Positions 1-15,100 of a stretch of DNA of 64,000 nucleotides are shown here, piece after piece (position 1 is the stretch's first letter; every line of letters starts with the position of its first letter). The stretch spans positions 30,806,784 to 30,870,783 of the forward strand of contig JAQMRL010000010.1 in NCBI GenBank assembly GCA_035578175.1, given 5' to 3'. The DNA is from Catonia carolina. Its lineage: Eukaryota > Arthropoda > Insecta > Hemiptera > Achilidae. Both the position numbers and the translations under genes were made by a program. The notes beneath the pieces were generated by a model, which saw only the letters and a list, made by a program, of their open reading frames with translations, had not been told where the DNA came from and made no database searches.

Positions 1-20
1 AAAAATGTTATAATTTTCAG

Positions 21-166
21 GAAAACAAAAGACTGCAGTCGATGCGACAGAAAAAGAGATAGCAGATATGAAGGTTTTAGCTGATATGATTAAAGCGAAA
101 GTTAAATACTTGAGTGAAGGAAAGGAACCAGTTTCACCAGTGCAAGAAATGGCAATTCAACTAGAG
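21..166 (+). CDS. FNBP4: FNBP4-like internal exon (first in window)
   Basis: The acceptor ends at 20 (ttttcag) and the donor GTAGGA starts at 167. Only one frame is open, entered with the last two bases of a split codon, and it ends in phase 0. It encodes a helical, Lys/Glu-rich segment (ADMKVLADMIKAKVKYLSEG) ending in a SPVQEMAIQLE stretch, directly upstream of the WW exon. Upstream exons are not in the window. Confidence 0.65.
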
Positions 167-3100
167 GTAGGACGGTGTACATTTTGATGGCATTGGTTTG
201 TTTACAATGTACAAGGGTGAATCAAATTCACCCTTGTACATTGTAATACACCCTTTGGCCGGCCCGTGGTGTAGTAGTCAGCGTAACTGGCTACTATGCC
301 GGGGTCCCGGGTTTGATTCCCGGTCAGGTCTGGCATTTTTTCATCTGTAAATCATCTTATATTATTACCTACGCACAAGCCCAAGGCTTATGTAGGCATC
401 ATCACTCAATAAAAAAAAAAAAAAATGAACTGGACTTATTTTTTTAAAATTTATTGGGACATGATTAAGTATAAAGGTATACAGTTATTATCTCCTAATT
501 TCCTGACACATTTTTTTCGATGGATGGGTAATTTTTACTTTCTCTTGCCTGTATGAATATATAGGAAGGAAAGTATTGTTTTCATGTAGATTTTTCGAAA
601 TTAAGTTTTCACCGGATCTACACGTTTTCAGACCCCCTGAACCCAAAAAACATGTTTTTAGCGATTGGTCTGTGGGTGTGTGTGTGAACAGAATATCTCA
701 AGAACGGAACATCGTACGAACTTGAAACTTAAAACTTAAGTTACATACCACTACCAGACTCGACAGGAACATTTTCATCAAAATTGGTCAACCGGAAGTA
801 GTAGTTTATTTATGTAATTTTTCACTTTTTTGTGATTTTCTCAAAAACTGGTCCTTCAATTTTTTCTAAAATCGCGTGGTGTACTAAATTTTTTATGCTC
901 TACAAGATAGGGTAGGCACCATGTTTGCTGAAATTCTTGGTGAGGCTGTTTTCACGTAAAAAAATTGTTTTTTAAGATTATGGCTTAAATATGCATTGTA
1001 GTGCAAAAATTTATGTAATAAAAAATGTAGAGAATTTAAAATCCTGCAACTTTTATTTTAAACATTTTTTGTATAATGTTTAGTTTAGCAGTAATTAGCA
1101 ATTTTCTGTTTTATTCTCAACAAAAACATGTAAAAAATTGATTGTTTTAAAGATTTCAGCCTTATTATGCATTTTACAACAAAAAAGTATATCAAATTTA
1201 TAGGAAATTAAAAAATCTATGACTATGTAGAGCGTTTTACTCTACAGAGCCTATTTTAGCGTGAAAGAGTGATTTTCCGTATTTTTAAGCCAAACTGAGG
1301 TTGATTTTCATTTTGCGTCTTTCATATATGATTAAAATTAGGTTATGTTTTTTGAGGTTAGTTTATTTTGTTTATTTCTAATGTTCTATTACTAATGTTA
1401 GGTTATATTGTTCAATATTTGCATTGCCAAGAGAAAGTTGTATAAGTGTTTCACACCAGATTGTTTTATCCCGTAATCGTAAAACGAAGATGGTTGTGCC
1501 ATGAGCCAATTGCCCATGAAAGCTTCAACTGCTACATCTTCATCAAAATGTTGACCTATAAAAGCATTTTTCAAGAGTTCAAACAAGTGGTAATCGCAGG
1601 GCGATAAGTCCGGACTGTAGAGAGAGTGTTTTAGTGTAGTTAAGGATTTAATTTATTTTTCCTTGAGTTAGGGTAGTTGTATAGGGTTGAGCATCTTCTG
1701 AAAGCAGGATAACATCTCTTATGGGGAAGCTGTGTCTTTTCCGAAACCCAAAGTTGTCCATAATGATTGCTTGAGCACTGCCAAAGCCGATTCCCACCTC
1801 AGAAACAATTTCAGCTACAGTTAATTTTCGGTTGACCAACATTATGAATACCCATCTTCTGTTACACTGGTTTTCAATCAGCGTTAGTGACCTTCCTTTT
1901 CTATGACTTCTCGCCCGTCTAAAAATTTTTTGTGCCATGCACTTTTGGCTTTTTAAGGGAATTTTCCCTGTGCTGTGCCTCAAGCCTCCTTAAAATTTCT
2001 GATGGTTTTACACCCTCTATCATAAGATAGGTGGTAATGTGAAGGTCTCTAGCAGTGCAGTGTCTTCTAAGCATTCTCATCCATGAATTTCAGAAGACAC
2101 ACTATTCTTTGTTTATCCCGCTGTCAATATGAACGGAATTCCAGTTTATATTTTTGATTCCTCCTCATAGTTTTGTAGCGTAAAAAAATTATTTATGTTT
2201 ATAGAATAGATTGTTGGTATTTAGTGCTAGAAAAATGTGCATTTTTATTTTATTTTTTTAGTACATACATTAAAATTTTTTTTTGTAGCTCATTTCTCCA
2301 ATATTGGGCATAAACCTCTTCCAAATTTCAGCACGGTGTGCAAGCTGTACTTAAAACTCCCTCACCACTTTTTCCACTAGAAGTTGCACTGCGTCAAGCT
2401 TTAGCGACCAGCTATGGAAATTCATTATTGGAACTTTTGGAACATACTCTGTACATTTGTTTTACCATTATGAGTATATGTACGAGGGTTATCCAGAAAA
2501 TAACCTCCGTTTTGAAATAAAAAGTAAACGAGTGAAGATACAAAAACTTTATTATATACATATTAAAACTACTGTTTTTCTCTATTTTTCGACATAGTCG
2601 CCAAACAGATTCAAGCACTTGTCGTACCTTGGAACAGTCTTTGAAATACCCTCTGCATAAAAATCTGCCACCTGTAAATGTAGCCAACCATTCACGGCGT
2701 TTTGAAGCTCTTCGTCATTGGCGAACCGCTGAGATGCAAGCCACCGCTTCATGTTCAGGAACAGGTGAAAGTCACTAGGAGCCAAGTCCGGGCTGTATGG
2801 GGGATGATCGAAAACGTCCCATTTCAACTTAGCCAAAAGTTCATTTGTTCTTTGAGGTGTATGAGGGCGAGCGTTGTCATACACCAACACAACACCACGT
2901 GTCAGAAGGCCACGACGCTTGTTTTGGATCGCTCTTCTTAGTCTGTTTCACAGTAGACAAAGTTCCAAGTTTCACAGTAGACAGCAGAAGTGATGGTCGT
3001 TCCATGTCCATAAAATCAACGAGTAAGATGCCCTTAGCATCCCAAAAAACGGTAGCCATAAGTTTCCTCGTCGACAAATTTTGACGGACTTTCTTTGGCT

Positions 3101-6100
3101 TGTTTGGAGAAGCGGTATGTCCCCATTGCATTGACTGCTGTTTTGTCTCAGTATTCACGTAGGCTACCCAAGTCTCATCGCCAGTAACAATCCTGTTCAA
3201 AAATTCTTCTCCTTCAAAGTCATACCGAGAAAGAAAGTCTATGGCAGAACTCATTCTTTTTGTTCTGTGGTCATCGGTCAGCAGTTTTGGTACCCAACGA
3301 GCGCAAAACTTATGGTAACCTAGTTTTTCTGTCACTATCTCGTGTACGAGACTCCGAGAAATTTCAGGAAAATGATGAGAAAGTTCCGAGATTGTGAAAC
3401 AACGGTCCTCACGAACTTTTTTATTCACTTTGTTCTCTAGGTCATCAGTGACTAGAGAAGGCCTACCACTTCTTTCATAATCGTGAACGTTTGTTCTTCC
3501 ATTTTTATAAAAACTCACCCATTGACAGACTACACCTTCACTCTTAATGTTTGGGCCATAAACCGCACACAATTCACGATGAATTTTGGCCGCTGAGAGA
3601 TTTTTTGCCGACAGAAATCTTATAACACCACGCAATTCACGCTTAGCGGGATTTTCTATTATGGCACTCATGTTTAGAGGTTATAAAAGGACAACGCACA
3701 AATGTACGATGCTCTGCCTTGCACAGTTAGAAGCGTACTAAATCACTTCGCGCAGTGATGTCAACTCGGCCGCGCTACGCGCACTACTTTTCCTGCTACA
3801 TATAAACTGAGGTTTTTTCTGGATAACCCTTGTAAATCAAATACTTTGGTTTTTAAATTTGATGGGATGTTGTTTCTCAGAACACAATCCAATCTTCCAA
3901 ATGTTGCCTACTCAATCGACTTCAGGCATTTTGATACTTTATCAGATTTAATTAGATGTTCTAGATATATGTATTCATTTACCCATTCTAGTTTTTTGTT
4001 ATCTATATTTCAGTGATCTCAATAATATGTTGTTTTGGGTGCAGCAAACGATCTGTTTTCAGATCAAAATCATGGTGACCAAATTAGATTGAAGAACAAA
4101 GTCAATATAGAGATAGATATATGCACAGCTTTTGTCTAATGAACGTTTTATTTTTTGAACGGTTGCAGACATTGATGGCAGCATGGGATGATGGCTCACT
4201 AGCAGTTCGGTACCTGATAAAATGGTTAACGTCAACGGACACCCAGCTAAAGTCTTTGGAACAATCAGCTGCTCCAGAAAATTGGTCCTGCCATTGGGAT
4301 AGGTACGCAATACATCAATACAACGCAATCAAACCAAATGCAAACTATAGTATTATTTCTTATATTAATTGTTATATAAATAACGTACTGTTATTTATTT
4401 TAATGTGCTTGAATTTTTTTTATAATTTTTTTTCGAAAGATTATTCAAACGTTTTGAGTATAAATTTATTAATGAATTAATTAGCGTTATAGACTAACTG
4501 TCAACAGTGCTTGCTTTGGAATATACAAGAAAAAAATCTGTGCTGTACATTAATCAATGCTCAGTGGGACGTATGGCAAAAGAAATACAATAATTTTTTA
4601 AGAATTGTTACGAAAATGATAACAGATTGGAACTCTTTGTCGTATCGGAAGAATGATGGGTATCGTTGCTGTTTCTACAATTATGGACAATGTATGGACT
4701 TGGAAGATTTAATACCATTGTTCTCAGAAATATGTGGTATATTTTGTTAAAATCGTTACATTAATTAATCTTTGTATAATCGTGTTATGCTCTAAAACAA
4801 AGGTAAGATTTTTTGTATATTTTTTATTGTATTAATTTTTCATATTAATATTTTGTCATGAAAGTATTGATAGTTGTACTTTAAAAGTTCAATCTGTGAT
4901 ATTTTTTACGTGTTCAGTGTTAAGTTGAATGTCAACAGTTTTTTACCTTTTTTTAAAAGTCTGCTCTTTTATCCGTACCATTTCTATCAACCGATCTATT
5001 TCCACTGCTGTATTTACATTTGGTATTTGCTTTTCAAATTTTGCACAACTGAATTTAGCTTTTTCCCCTCATTTCAGGTGCAAAATCTCCGTGAAATAAA
5101 ATAATTAGTAGTGCAGTTTCATCATTTTAAGGGCTTACTCCTAGGTTTTTCGTTTTCTGGTACATTCGGACCTTTCCTATTTGAATCTGAAGGAACTAAT
5201 TTTTTTTGAATTTGAGGAAATTTTGATTTGCTGAAGTAAAATATTGAGACTGAAAAATGTACTTCAAAGTTGCACGTTTTAGTAAATAATCATTATTCCA
5301 TAAAAGAGAACGTTACAAAGTTCTCAATTAAGAGTAGATTCAGTATGATTGAAAAACAATCACTACAAATTTTACCCAATACTGTGATAAGAATTTCATA
5401 AATGTATTAATATTATATGCTGTGTTAATACATAAAAGTAGACAAATACATATAAGAAAAGATATGACAACATATAAAAAAGACGACGTAATAAAAAATT
5501 ACCAGAAATATTAATGAAGTGGAAGTTATTTCATTTATATGAATATGCAGTACTTTTTTAAAGCAATTTCTGTAGAAAATAACACTCCAAAGAAGAAAAG
5601 GCTACATACACATACCTGTACCATTTCATTAAAAAAAATTTGTAATATTATTTTAAAGTTTTCTTTTCTTCTGGTAGGCTTGAAAATTAGAGATTATTTA
5701 CACTATTCAACTTTTTTTCAATAATGCTTCAAAAATGTTTTATACAATATACATGACCACAAAAATCTGGTAATTACTCGAATAAAGGAGGTAATTTAAT
5801 TTGAATTTTAGAGGAATTTTCAAGGGTATATTTAAGGAGTATTTAGAATTATAGGGATCCGATTATGCTTATAATTTAGCTCGATTACCAGCCGCTTTGG
5901 ATCCATTCTTTCCACATGATCTCTCCAAAACATTTTTCTTGATCTTACAATATCCTGTATACCAAGTTCTTCTTCGGTATTGTCAGTAACTGTAACTAGT
6001 TCTGTAATAGTTCTCAATTTTTCAATTTCAGTTGCTAGTATCATTCTTTTAGTTATAGTGGTATCTACTCGTATCTCAGTTGCTTACATCAAAAGGGCCC

Positions 6101-9100
6101 TGGATCCAGATCTTATAAATCCAGGATTTAATTTGTTTTTTCAAATCAACTCTCAGAGACAGTCACTAGTTCAATTTTTTTTTTGTTTAAATCTACAGCC
6201 GAAAGACCAGTTTGGACCTCTAGAGGTTTTACTAAGTAAAATGACGAGTAAGGTGGATTTACCATTGCTTTCCTCACTGAGTTGAAAAATATGCTTGTCA
6301 GTATTCCAGGCCCTCAGAAAAGCACCTACTTTCCATCGTGCAAATGACACCATCACTTCATTCACCATAGGGTCTGGCTGTGTATAATGGAATTCATTAC
6401 TCTAAGAGGAGATAACTCTTGACTAGTATCTTTTACACGTCTACTTCTTCTGTTCTTAAATGCTTGGCTGACTATGTGATGAGGAACAGAAATATTTTTG
6501 TTTAGCGTCAATTAGTGATTTTCTGTATTTTTCCATCGAAATCTGTGAAAAATAAATTAATTTAATATTACGGCCTTATTATGTATTTTATGACCAAAGT
6601 GTAATTAAAGTTGTAGGAAAGAAAAAGAATTTACAACTTTTATTTCAAGCCTTTTCTTGTACAGAGCGAAAAAATGTTTAGCGTCAATTAGTGATTTTCT
6701 GTATTTTTAAGCCAAACTTAGGTTGATTTTCATTTTGCAACATTCACTCATTATTAAAGTTAATTAATGTTTTTCATTATTTACATTGTCAAGAGAAATT
6801 CGTATGTGTGTTTCACACCAATTTTTTTTGTACTTCAATTCTGTGTTGATTGAATCCTGGTTCCCATGCAATTTAGTTCGTAGGTTATTTTATTTTCCTG
6901 TGTTTGTAGTCTAAGAATTTTCCTCAGATTATTGACAATGCTCTTAGTTCATCATTTATAATATTACATTTACGATTGGTGCAGTTGTTCTTTGACGTAT
7001 CCGTTACAATTTTATTATTCCTATATTTATCTCCTCTGAGAGTAATGAATTTCATTAGACAGTCAGACCTTGTGGTGCGTGAAGTGAAGATGTCATTTGC
7101 AGGGTGGAAAGTAGATGCTTTTCGGAGGGCTTGGCATGCTGATAAGCATAGGCTACCATTACACGCAGCGAGGAAGGCAGTGGAAACCACTTCACTCCTC
7201 ATTTTACTTTGTGAAACCTCTAGAGCTTTAGTTCCCAAACTGGGGGGCGTAAGGACATGTCAGGGGGGGGGGGGGTGCGAGACAAGTTGAATATTAAATT
7301 AAATTTAGGTAGTCTTTGTAAAATTAAATTAAATTTAGGTAGTCCTTGTAAAATTCTAAATTAACCATGATGTTTAGAAAATTAAAACAAACCACTGTAA
7401 CATCTGACTTTACTATATAAACTTGAAATCGAAGGCTTGAAAGAATCGAATGTGAGCCATTCAATGTGGCAACAGCGCGCATTTGGCAACCGAGCGTTTC
7501 CAAGCACTGCCTCCTTCTTCCCTCCCAAAAATAAAATATGTTTTGTTTTCAATGTAATACTTATTTGTTTTTGTTTTGTTCCTAGGCCCATACAATTTAT
7601 TGGGGGCGCGAGAAGCTTTCATTTCAACAAAAGGGGCGTGGTACAAAAATGTTTGGGAACCCCTGCTTTAGAGGTTCAAATGACCCGTTCGGCTAATGAC
7701 CTAAAAACAATATTAACCTTTAACCTACGGACTGTGTTCGTAATTTTGTAAAACATCAAACTAATCATAAGAGTCTTGCAAATAAATTCTTTTATCTTAT
7801 TTACTAATAGATATAAAATTCTGAAAAAAATACAGTTAATTTATGAAATACGTACCAATTTTTTGAAAATAACTTTACTATTGTCTTCGCTGTGGCTAGC
7901 GAAAAATTTCGCACGGTAATATAAAGTACTTGGTGTACATTTTTTACTCTGAAGGGCTTAAAATTCAGTTTATCAAAAAATTTTATAGAATATATTTTGT
8001 AAAGAAGAATTTTCTTTAAAAATGGGTAATTTTCAATTCATTTTCCGAAAAATTTGTAAAGAGTTACAAATTCTTTAAATAGTACATGTTTTTACAAAAA
8101 TGTCCTTCAAATTTATCATAACGATCTTGCGAATAAACTCTTTTATCTTATTTACTTAGGGCTGTTCTTATGGGCAAAGCTGAATAGAACATTGCCTACT
8201 GTATAAATACATGTTTTGATCAACATTGTAAGAGGTCTGGAACGCAAATGGCAGAGCTTTACCTAAGCTAACGCAATAATAACAAAAATCATTCATTTCT
8301 GTCTAAAAACGTTCGTAAACCTGTTAAATGAGACCTTCTGCCTTTTCAAGGGCAAACCAACGTATAAACATTCATACTTCACACACACACACAAGACACA
8401 CGTGTATTTTAATTTGTGTGGGTGTTATAAGCCATTCCCCTTCTACGACAAACAACTGGATTTTCTTACATGCTACCAACATTTTAAACTGAAATACAAA
8501 ATTTCCCTTTTATGATATTTTATTTCTGATTGCACTGTTACACACATTAGAAAATTCCCTGCAAGAAAACTATACTATTTCCTGTGGTTAAGTTGACAAT
8601 TAGTACGGAGCGTCTCTTTTAAAACTCTCTTAACACATCTGTTGGTAAAAGCCACTGAGAAAGCATCCCGTCTTTTAAAGGTTAATTGCATGATATCTCT
8701 TGTTTTATGTGATCCATGTTCAAATTTATACCAATGAGCCATTTTTAAAACAATAATTACAAATAAATATATTTTTTAAGGTCTTTGACAGCCTGAACAT
8801 TTTGGTTACCCCTTTTTTACTTTCTCTTGCCTATGTGAACATATAGGAAGGAAAGTATTGTTTTCATGTCAATTTTTCGAAATCGAGTTTTCACCGGATC
8901 TACACGTTTTCAGACCCCCTGAACCCAAAAAACATGTTTTTAGCGATTGGTCTGTGTGTGAACAGAATATCTCAAGAATGAACATCGTACGAACTTGAAA
9001 CTTAAAACTTAAGTTACATACCACTACTGGACCCGACACAACCATTTTCATCAAAATCGGTCAACCGGAAGTAGTAGTTTATTCGTGTAATTTTTCACTT

Positions 9101-12100
9101 TTTTGCGATTTTCTTAAAAACTGGTCGTACGATTTTTTTTTTAAATATCCTTATTTACTTAATTTTTTATGCTCTACAAGATAGGGTAGACGCCATGTTT
9201 GCTGAAATTCTTGGTGAGGCTGTTTTTACGTAAAAACGTTGTTTTCTTAAGATTACAGCTTTAATATGCATTTTAGCGTAAAAATTTATATAATTAAAAT
9301 TGTAGAGAATTTAATATCCTACATCTTTTATTTCAAACATTTTTTTGTATAACGCTTAGTTTAGCGGTAATTAGAATTTTTCTTTTTTTTTCTCACGAAA
9401 ACATGTGAAAAATCGATTTTTTAAGATTTTGGCCTTAGTATGCATTTTATGACAAAAGTGTATATAATCAAATTTCTAGGAAATTAAAAGATGTACAACT
9501 TTTATTTAAAGCATTTTTCTCTACAGAGCCTAGTTTAGCGTGAAAGAGTGATTTTCCGTATTTTTAAGCCAAACTGAAATTGATTTTAATTTTCCACCTT
9601 TCACTCATGATTAGAATAAGGTTATGTTTTTGAGGTTAGTTTTTTGTTTATTGCTAATGTTAGGTTATATTGTTTAAATTATTTGCATTGGCAAGAGAAA
9701 GTTGTGTGAGTGTTTCACACCAGATTTTTTTAAGGTCTTTAGCCCCCCAGACCCCCATGGTAGTGGTCGTAACTATGACTCTCTTAATGTCTCTTAGAAT
9801 GTCAAAGTGAAGAAATTCCAGCAAGACGTGTTTTTGTGTCGTTCCCCGGTTTTCTGCCTAAAGTAGTAGGTTTTTTTGTGGATTTTGATGTTTAATTTGG
9901 TATTTGTGTGTGCGGATAAGGTCGGGCTTCGATTGTGTGAGTTTTCGTGGTGATCGATCCAACCGGGGTGGTACAGTGGTTCGATTTGTGTGGAGCAGGT
10001 GGTGAAAAAGTGATTTTATTTGGGGTTTTTTCGGGGTTAGATTATAGGTAAAGTTATTATAGGATAGGGAAAAATTGTTTGAGTCAAATAGGGTAAGTAG
10101 AACCCGAGATATTTAAGTTTTAGTGTGCTTATAATAATTGTATAGTGACGTCACGGATTTTGTTTTCGGCGAATAACTTTTTTTGGGGGTGTTTTTGTAG
10201 TGTTTTTTATTTTTACTGACATTGGGGACTTATTAGGGACTGTTGAAGCCCTATAACGGTAACTTGTGGTTATAACCACGTTTACTGGTATAGAATTTTT
10301 TTGCGGGTATTATAGAGGACACTTTGTAGGTTAACCTTAAATTAGTTTGGGCTCTTAGCTCCCATTTTTGGAGGAGCTGAATTTTTTAGTGGTCAAAGTG
10401 ACAGTTTTTTGGGGTCGTTTTTTTTCGACTTTTTATTATATAGTATTGTAGGGTAGGTTATTTGAAGTATTTAAGGGGTTATTTGGGTAGTTTTAAGTTA
10501 GAAATAGGTGAGTAGTGATTTTTTAAATTTTTTCTAAAATTTGAAAAATTTCGCGAAAAGTAGTAGTACTGTGGGCGAGCAGTCCCATCATCAAAAGTAG
10601 TAGGTTAGTGGGGTGGCAGGCTCCACCAAGTGAGTATCTATAATTTTGTTATATTTAGGCGTAGTTAAGTGCGTGTGTATTATTTATTAGTTTCAAATTT
10701 TAATTGGGTGCACTTCACCCTAGAAAGCTAATGTTATCAAAAAGTTTCATTAAAGCTAATGTATCGTTAAATTTATAACTGATGGTATATTTAAAAAAAA
10801 ATGTTTTAGGCGAATATACTTATTTTTATTAAATATTACAATTAAAAGTGCATACCTTAAAATATTGTTTCATGCTATGAAAGGTTTTAAAAGTTCTTCA
10901 GCACACTCAACACAACACTTTGCACGATGCTCAGCACAAATCGGCTTGTTGCACGCACGGCAGTACACGGACGTCATTCTCCTCTTGGCAGATGGACATA
11001 TCTTGCAAATTTTTCTTGCACCTTTTTCAGAATGACCAACTTGAGGTTTTGCCAATGGTACACCCACAATATCTGCAACGGCTTGCCGGAGTTGCCTTCG
11101 TAAATTTGGGTTTTCCAAACGTACTCCTAACCACGGTGCCCTTGTTCATAATGAAGTTCTTTTGCAAAATCTTGTCTTGATTTTGGTTTCTGGCCCAGCT
11201 TAACAATGTTGTGGACATAAATCACACAAGAATTCACCAATATTATGTATGTTTATCATACCGAAAAACATACAGACTGGCCACCTTTTGGTTTTTCGGC
11301 TACATGACATTTGGTTGTACATCTGGTCCAAGGAGTCCATTGCCCCTTTAGTTGCGTTGTATGTTTCAATAATGTGAGGTGTTTTTTTTTTTGAAACAGG
11401 ATTCACAGCAGGTTTTTCATATACTAAAAGTAAATTTCATCACTAAAAACTAACTTTGTACAGAAAAAAATCATAAAAAATATTTAACTAAAAAAACAAA
11501 ACATAGGTACGGTAAGACTAATGAGTCGTAAAATTTACGAGCTGTATTCAAAAAAACGGACTGACAGACTGCACTGATTGCAAACGAAAGCATGCCTGGA
11601 CGGGCCAGTGTGATAAATGAGTAGACCAAAAAGGACGAGTCTCTTGCTCGCCGCTTCAAGGGGAGGGAACTAAAAAACTGATTCGCGCTCGTAGGAAATA
11701 CGATACATTAGCTTTCTAGGGTTAAGTGTAACTTCAGGTTTAGTTTTTTCATTAAAATGTTGTGTTTTTCATGTGTGGTTGAGGCTGTCGCTGGGGGAGT
11801 GAATGGGTCCCTGCCATTATTAGGTAGAGGGATGGATTGAAGGATGGAAGGAGGAGGAAAGAGGTACCCGGCTTACCAGAGCTGTGATATTAAATTTCTG
11901 GTATAAAGGTGACCAACTACGGTGGCATGCGGGCCGCTCATGCGCAGTAAGTAGATCCCCCACCACGGTGCCGTAGCCTGTCGACTAAAGATACAGGCTG
12001 CCTCTAAAGTAGTACTCATTACTCGTTTTGTTGTGTATGTGGGGTTATCGTTTTAACATTTGTGTCGCTGTCGAAAGCCGATTAGTTACGCGCGTACAAA

Positions 12101-15100
12101 ATTAGGGGGAAGAATGTCTGCAATTTAATTTGGGGTAATAGGCAATAAGTTTTTTTTCTAAATGATGTACCCATATGTTTTGACAGGCCTGAAAGAGAGG
12201 GACGTCATACCCTCATTCTATTATATTTACTATATGGTTCTTTTTGTTAAAATGTCAAACAACTGATATTGTGCGTGTGTAGTTGATTTCTAAAATTTGA
12301 CGTATGTTTCGTATAAAATTCACAACTATTAAAATTGATTCAGCTTCTTGGAATATTAACAGGAAGTAGACACCAGACACGATCTATCTTTGACTTCCCT
12401 TCAAAAAGTGATTTTTTTCAAGCTCGTTTATTATTTCTCTTTCTGTCCTACATACATCAAATTACAGATAAAATTTTATATTTTATAACAAAATAATAAA
12501 ACGCGTATTATGTAATCCTGGAAAAGAAGTTAGGGCCTATATTAGCCTACGTGATACGCAAAAAATGCGATGAGATTTAAACGTCTAACTTTGTACGAGC
12601 GTATCTTATATAAATATCAGAGTATAATAATACCATTTTTAGTGTAATAAGATCCATTAGGAAGCGAAAGTAATATTTTCAAAATTTTTTGATGAAAAAT
12701 GAGCTTGTTAGAGTGTAGTGAACGAAGCTGGCCGGCAGAGTGCCCTACCGTACCGCGTATTGTCATTATTGCGCTTGAACACCGTGCACTGATTGAAATG
12801 ATTTGAGGGGAAAGGCTGACGCAGCACATTCTCTCTCTGTCCCGCTACCCTCCCTACATGCCGCCGTAATTGGCGAACAGTATACCACGGGAACGGGAGG
12901 CTCACACATCAATACCCCGTTGATGTGGCCCGTCAATTGGCGTAGGTCTCGTGGGGACTGTGGTTGTTCTTCGGATGTTAGGTGGAGGTAGGACAGTGAG
13001 GTGAGGAGATTGGGAGCGGAACATCTGGAAGGAGAGAAACATCTGGAAGGGAGTTATTGTTGGATGATGGTCTGATCTTTGACATTCAAATTTACCCTCG
13101 CAAGATGGGAAGATAAATAAATTTCAAATCACCTGTTTCGGGGCATTGTAGGCTGTTGTCAGCATCAAAATAGCCAAATGCCTCGTCATTCAATTAGTGA
13201 CACGCATGAATGGAAAAGTTGATAGGTCTTTAACCAGTAAAAATTTTTAATAAATTGTTGATATTACGTTTGTTTTTTTTATAATGTAGTGTGATAATGA
13301 TGTTTCTGTGATATTTACTTTTATTTGTACAACTATCTGCTTTTATTACTTAATAGGAACTTTTTATATTAACTTTTTTTTTATTAATTTTAAATAGTAA
13401 GCTATTTTTGTGAATTCTGTTAAGTTTTATTATTGAAATTATAGTAGTATTATACACTTTCCTAATAATGTATTCTTATCGAGAGTTCCATGTAATACGA
13501 ATTTTAATTTTTAAGTAATAGTTTCGCTATACTTTTAATTTTTAATCCTCACTGTATACTGGTATTTTACTCGTTGACTAACACATAATGTTGTATGCCC
13601 TGAATATGCATGGTGTAATAATTAGCAATTTCTTGTAATCTTCTGTATATCTGTTCAAATTGTGTAGAAATGTAACTTCACAAACAAATGAAAATCAGTC
13701 GGGCTGAACAAACAAGGTTGGGACTATGTGAATGGTGGGTCGTAATAATCTCTTCACAATTTTAAAAGCGAAACAGTTGCTTTGCGACATGTGAACGTAC
13801 ATTGCTATTTAGAAAATTATGTTGCATCAAAGGTACTTAACTTTGTAATGATTAATATTTTGTATTGGTTGCCTCTGTAGCGTAGTGGTACCGTGCTAGC
13901 CTACAACTCGGAGGTTGTTTTAATTCCCAGCTAGCATCTGGAAATTTTCACTAGTAAAATTAATAACTGAGCTGTTGATGCAATTTTAAATAAACTTTAT
14001 AAATAATATTTTGTGAATATCTGGTGTTTCGTTTTGTTTTTACTCAATAAAATGAAGTTTTTTGAAAAAGTAGCAGTCATCTTGATAAGCTGTCTCACTT
14101 TATTGAATAATTCTTGTGAGGCCTCTTTTGATGCAGAATAAAACACATCTTTTTCACCACTCCTTGACGATTTATAAATGAACAGTACAAGTTGCGGCAG
14201 ATAGGATGCTACTGTTACTTTTTTAACTCCCTTTGTAAAATTTCTTTAGAACTAAGTTTTAGTTTGTTTCATACTCGAAATGGCTGGCCCGTTGGTGTAG
14301 TGGTTAGCGGAACTGGCTTCTACGTCGGGGTCCCAAGTTCGATTCCAGTCGGGTCTGGCATTTTTTTATCACGCATCTTCATGTATCATCCTTCTCAACA
14401 TCTGCATTAAGGAGGTAGTCAACCCAGAAAATAAAAATTAAAACTTCTGGCTATAATTTATCATTATTAATTTTAAATGAAAGAGTAATTTACTAGTAAT
14501 GATCTACCATTTGAATTAAGCCAAAAAATTAATTACAGCCCCTAATATAAAGGTGAGGTTAGAAAAGCGGGCTTTTACGGCGAATCAGATATCGCAGGAA
14601 CCAAGAAAGATATCAACATGATTTTTATGCTACAAAATACGGAAAATTGCTGTCTATTATCTGTTGTATGCACTTGTATGTATTTTTTCTTACAAGAAAT
14701 TTATTGAAGAAAAACCATATTTTCAAAAACATAATTTTATGTATTCACAAATAATTTTTCAACTGAATTCCTATTACGGTTTTTGTAATAATCATTCTAC
14801 GGATAGTAGAGCAAGAAATTATGAACATTTGAAAAAAAAACATCATCCAAATACCTACAATACAAACCAAAATATTTAATTCCCAAGAATGTACAATCAT
14901 GCAAAAATTACATTTCCGGATTTTGAAACTTAAAGTTGAAGGAATGATTTCACTCGTCTTGCTAGTAAGCTTTATTTTAAAAAGATGTTTTTATAACTTT
15001 TTGTCAACGTATAAACAAAGTTAACAAATGTTGTGCTTCAAAAAATTTTAAACTTAAATAAATGAAAAAAACAATCAAAATTTTTAAAAAAATCATCTTC

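Noticed and set aside
202..246. microRNA precursor
   Set aside because: A perfect 21-bp stem with a 3-base loop is too short and too perfect for a normal animal pre-miRNA.
2338..2520. 60-residue ORF before the mariner
   Set aside because: It runs into the mariner terminus, does not fit the phases of the flanking FNBP4-like exons, and has no recognised homology.
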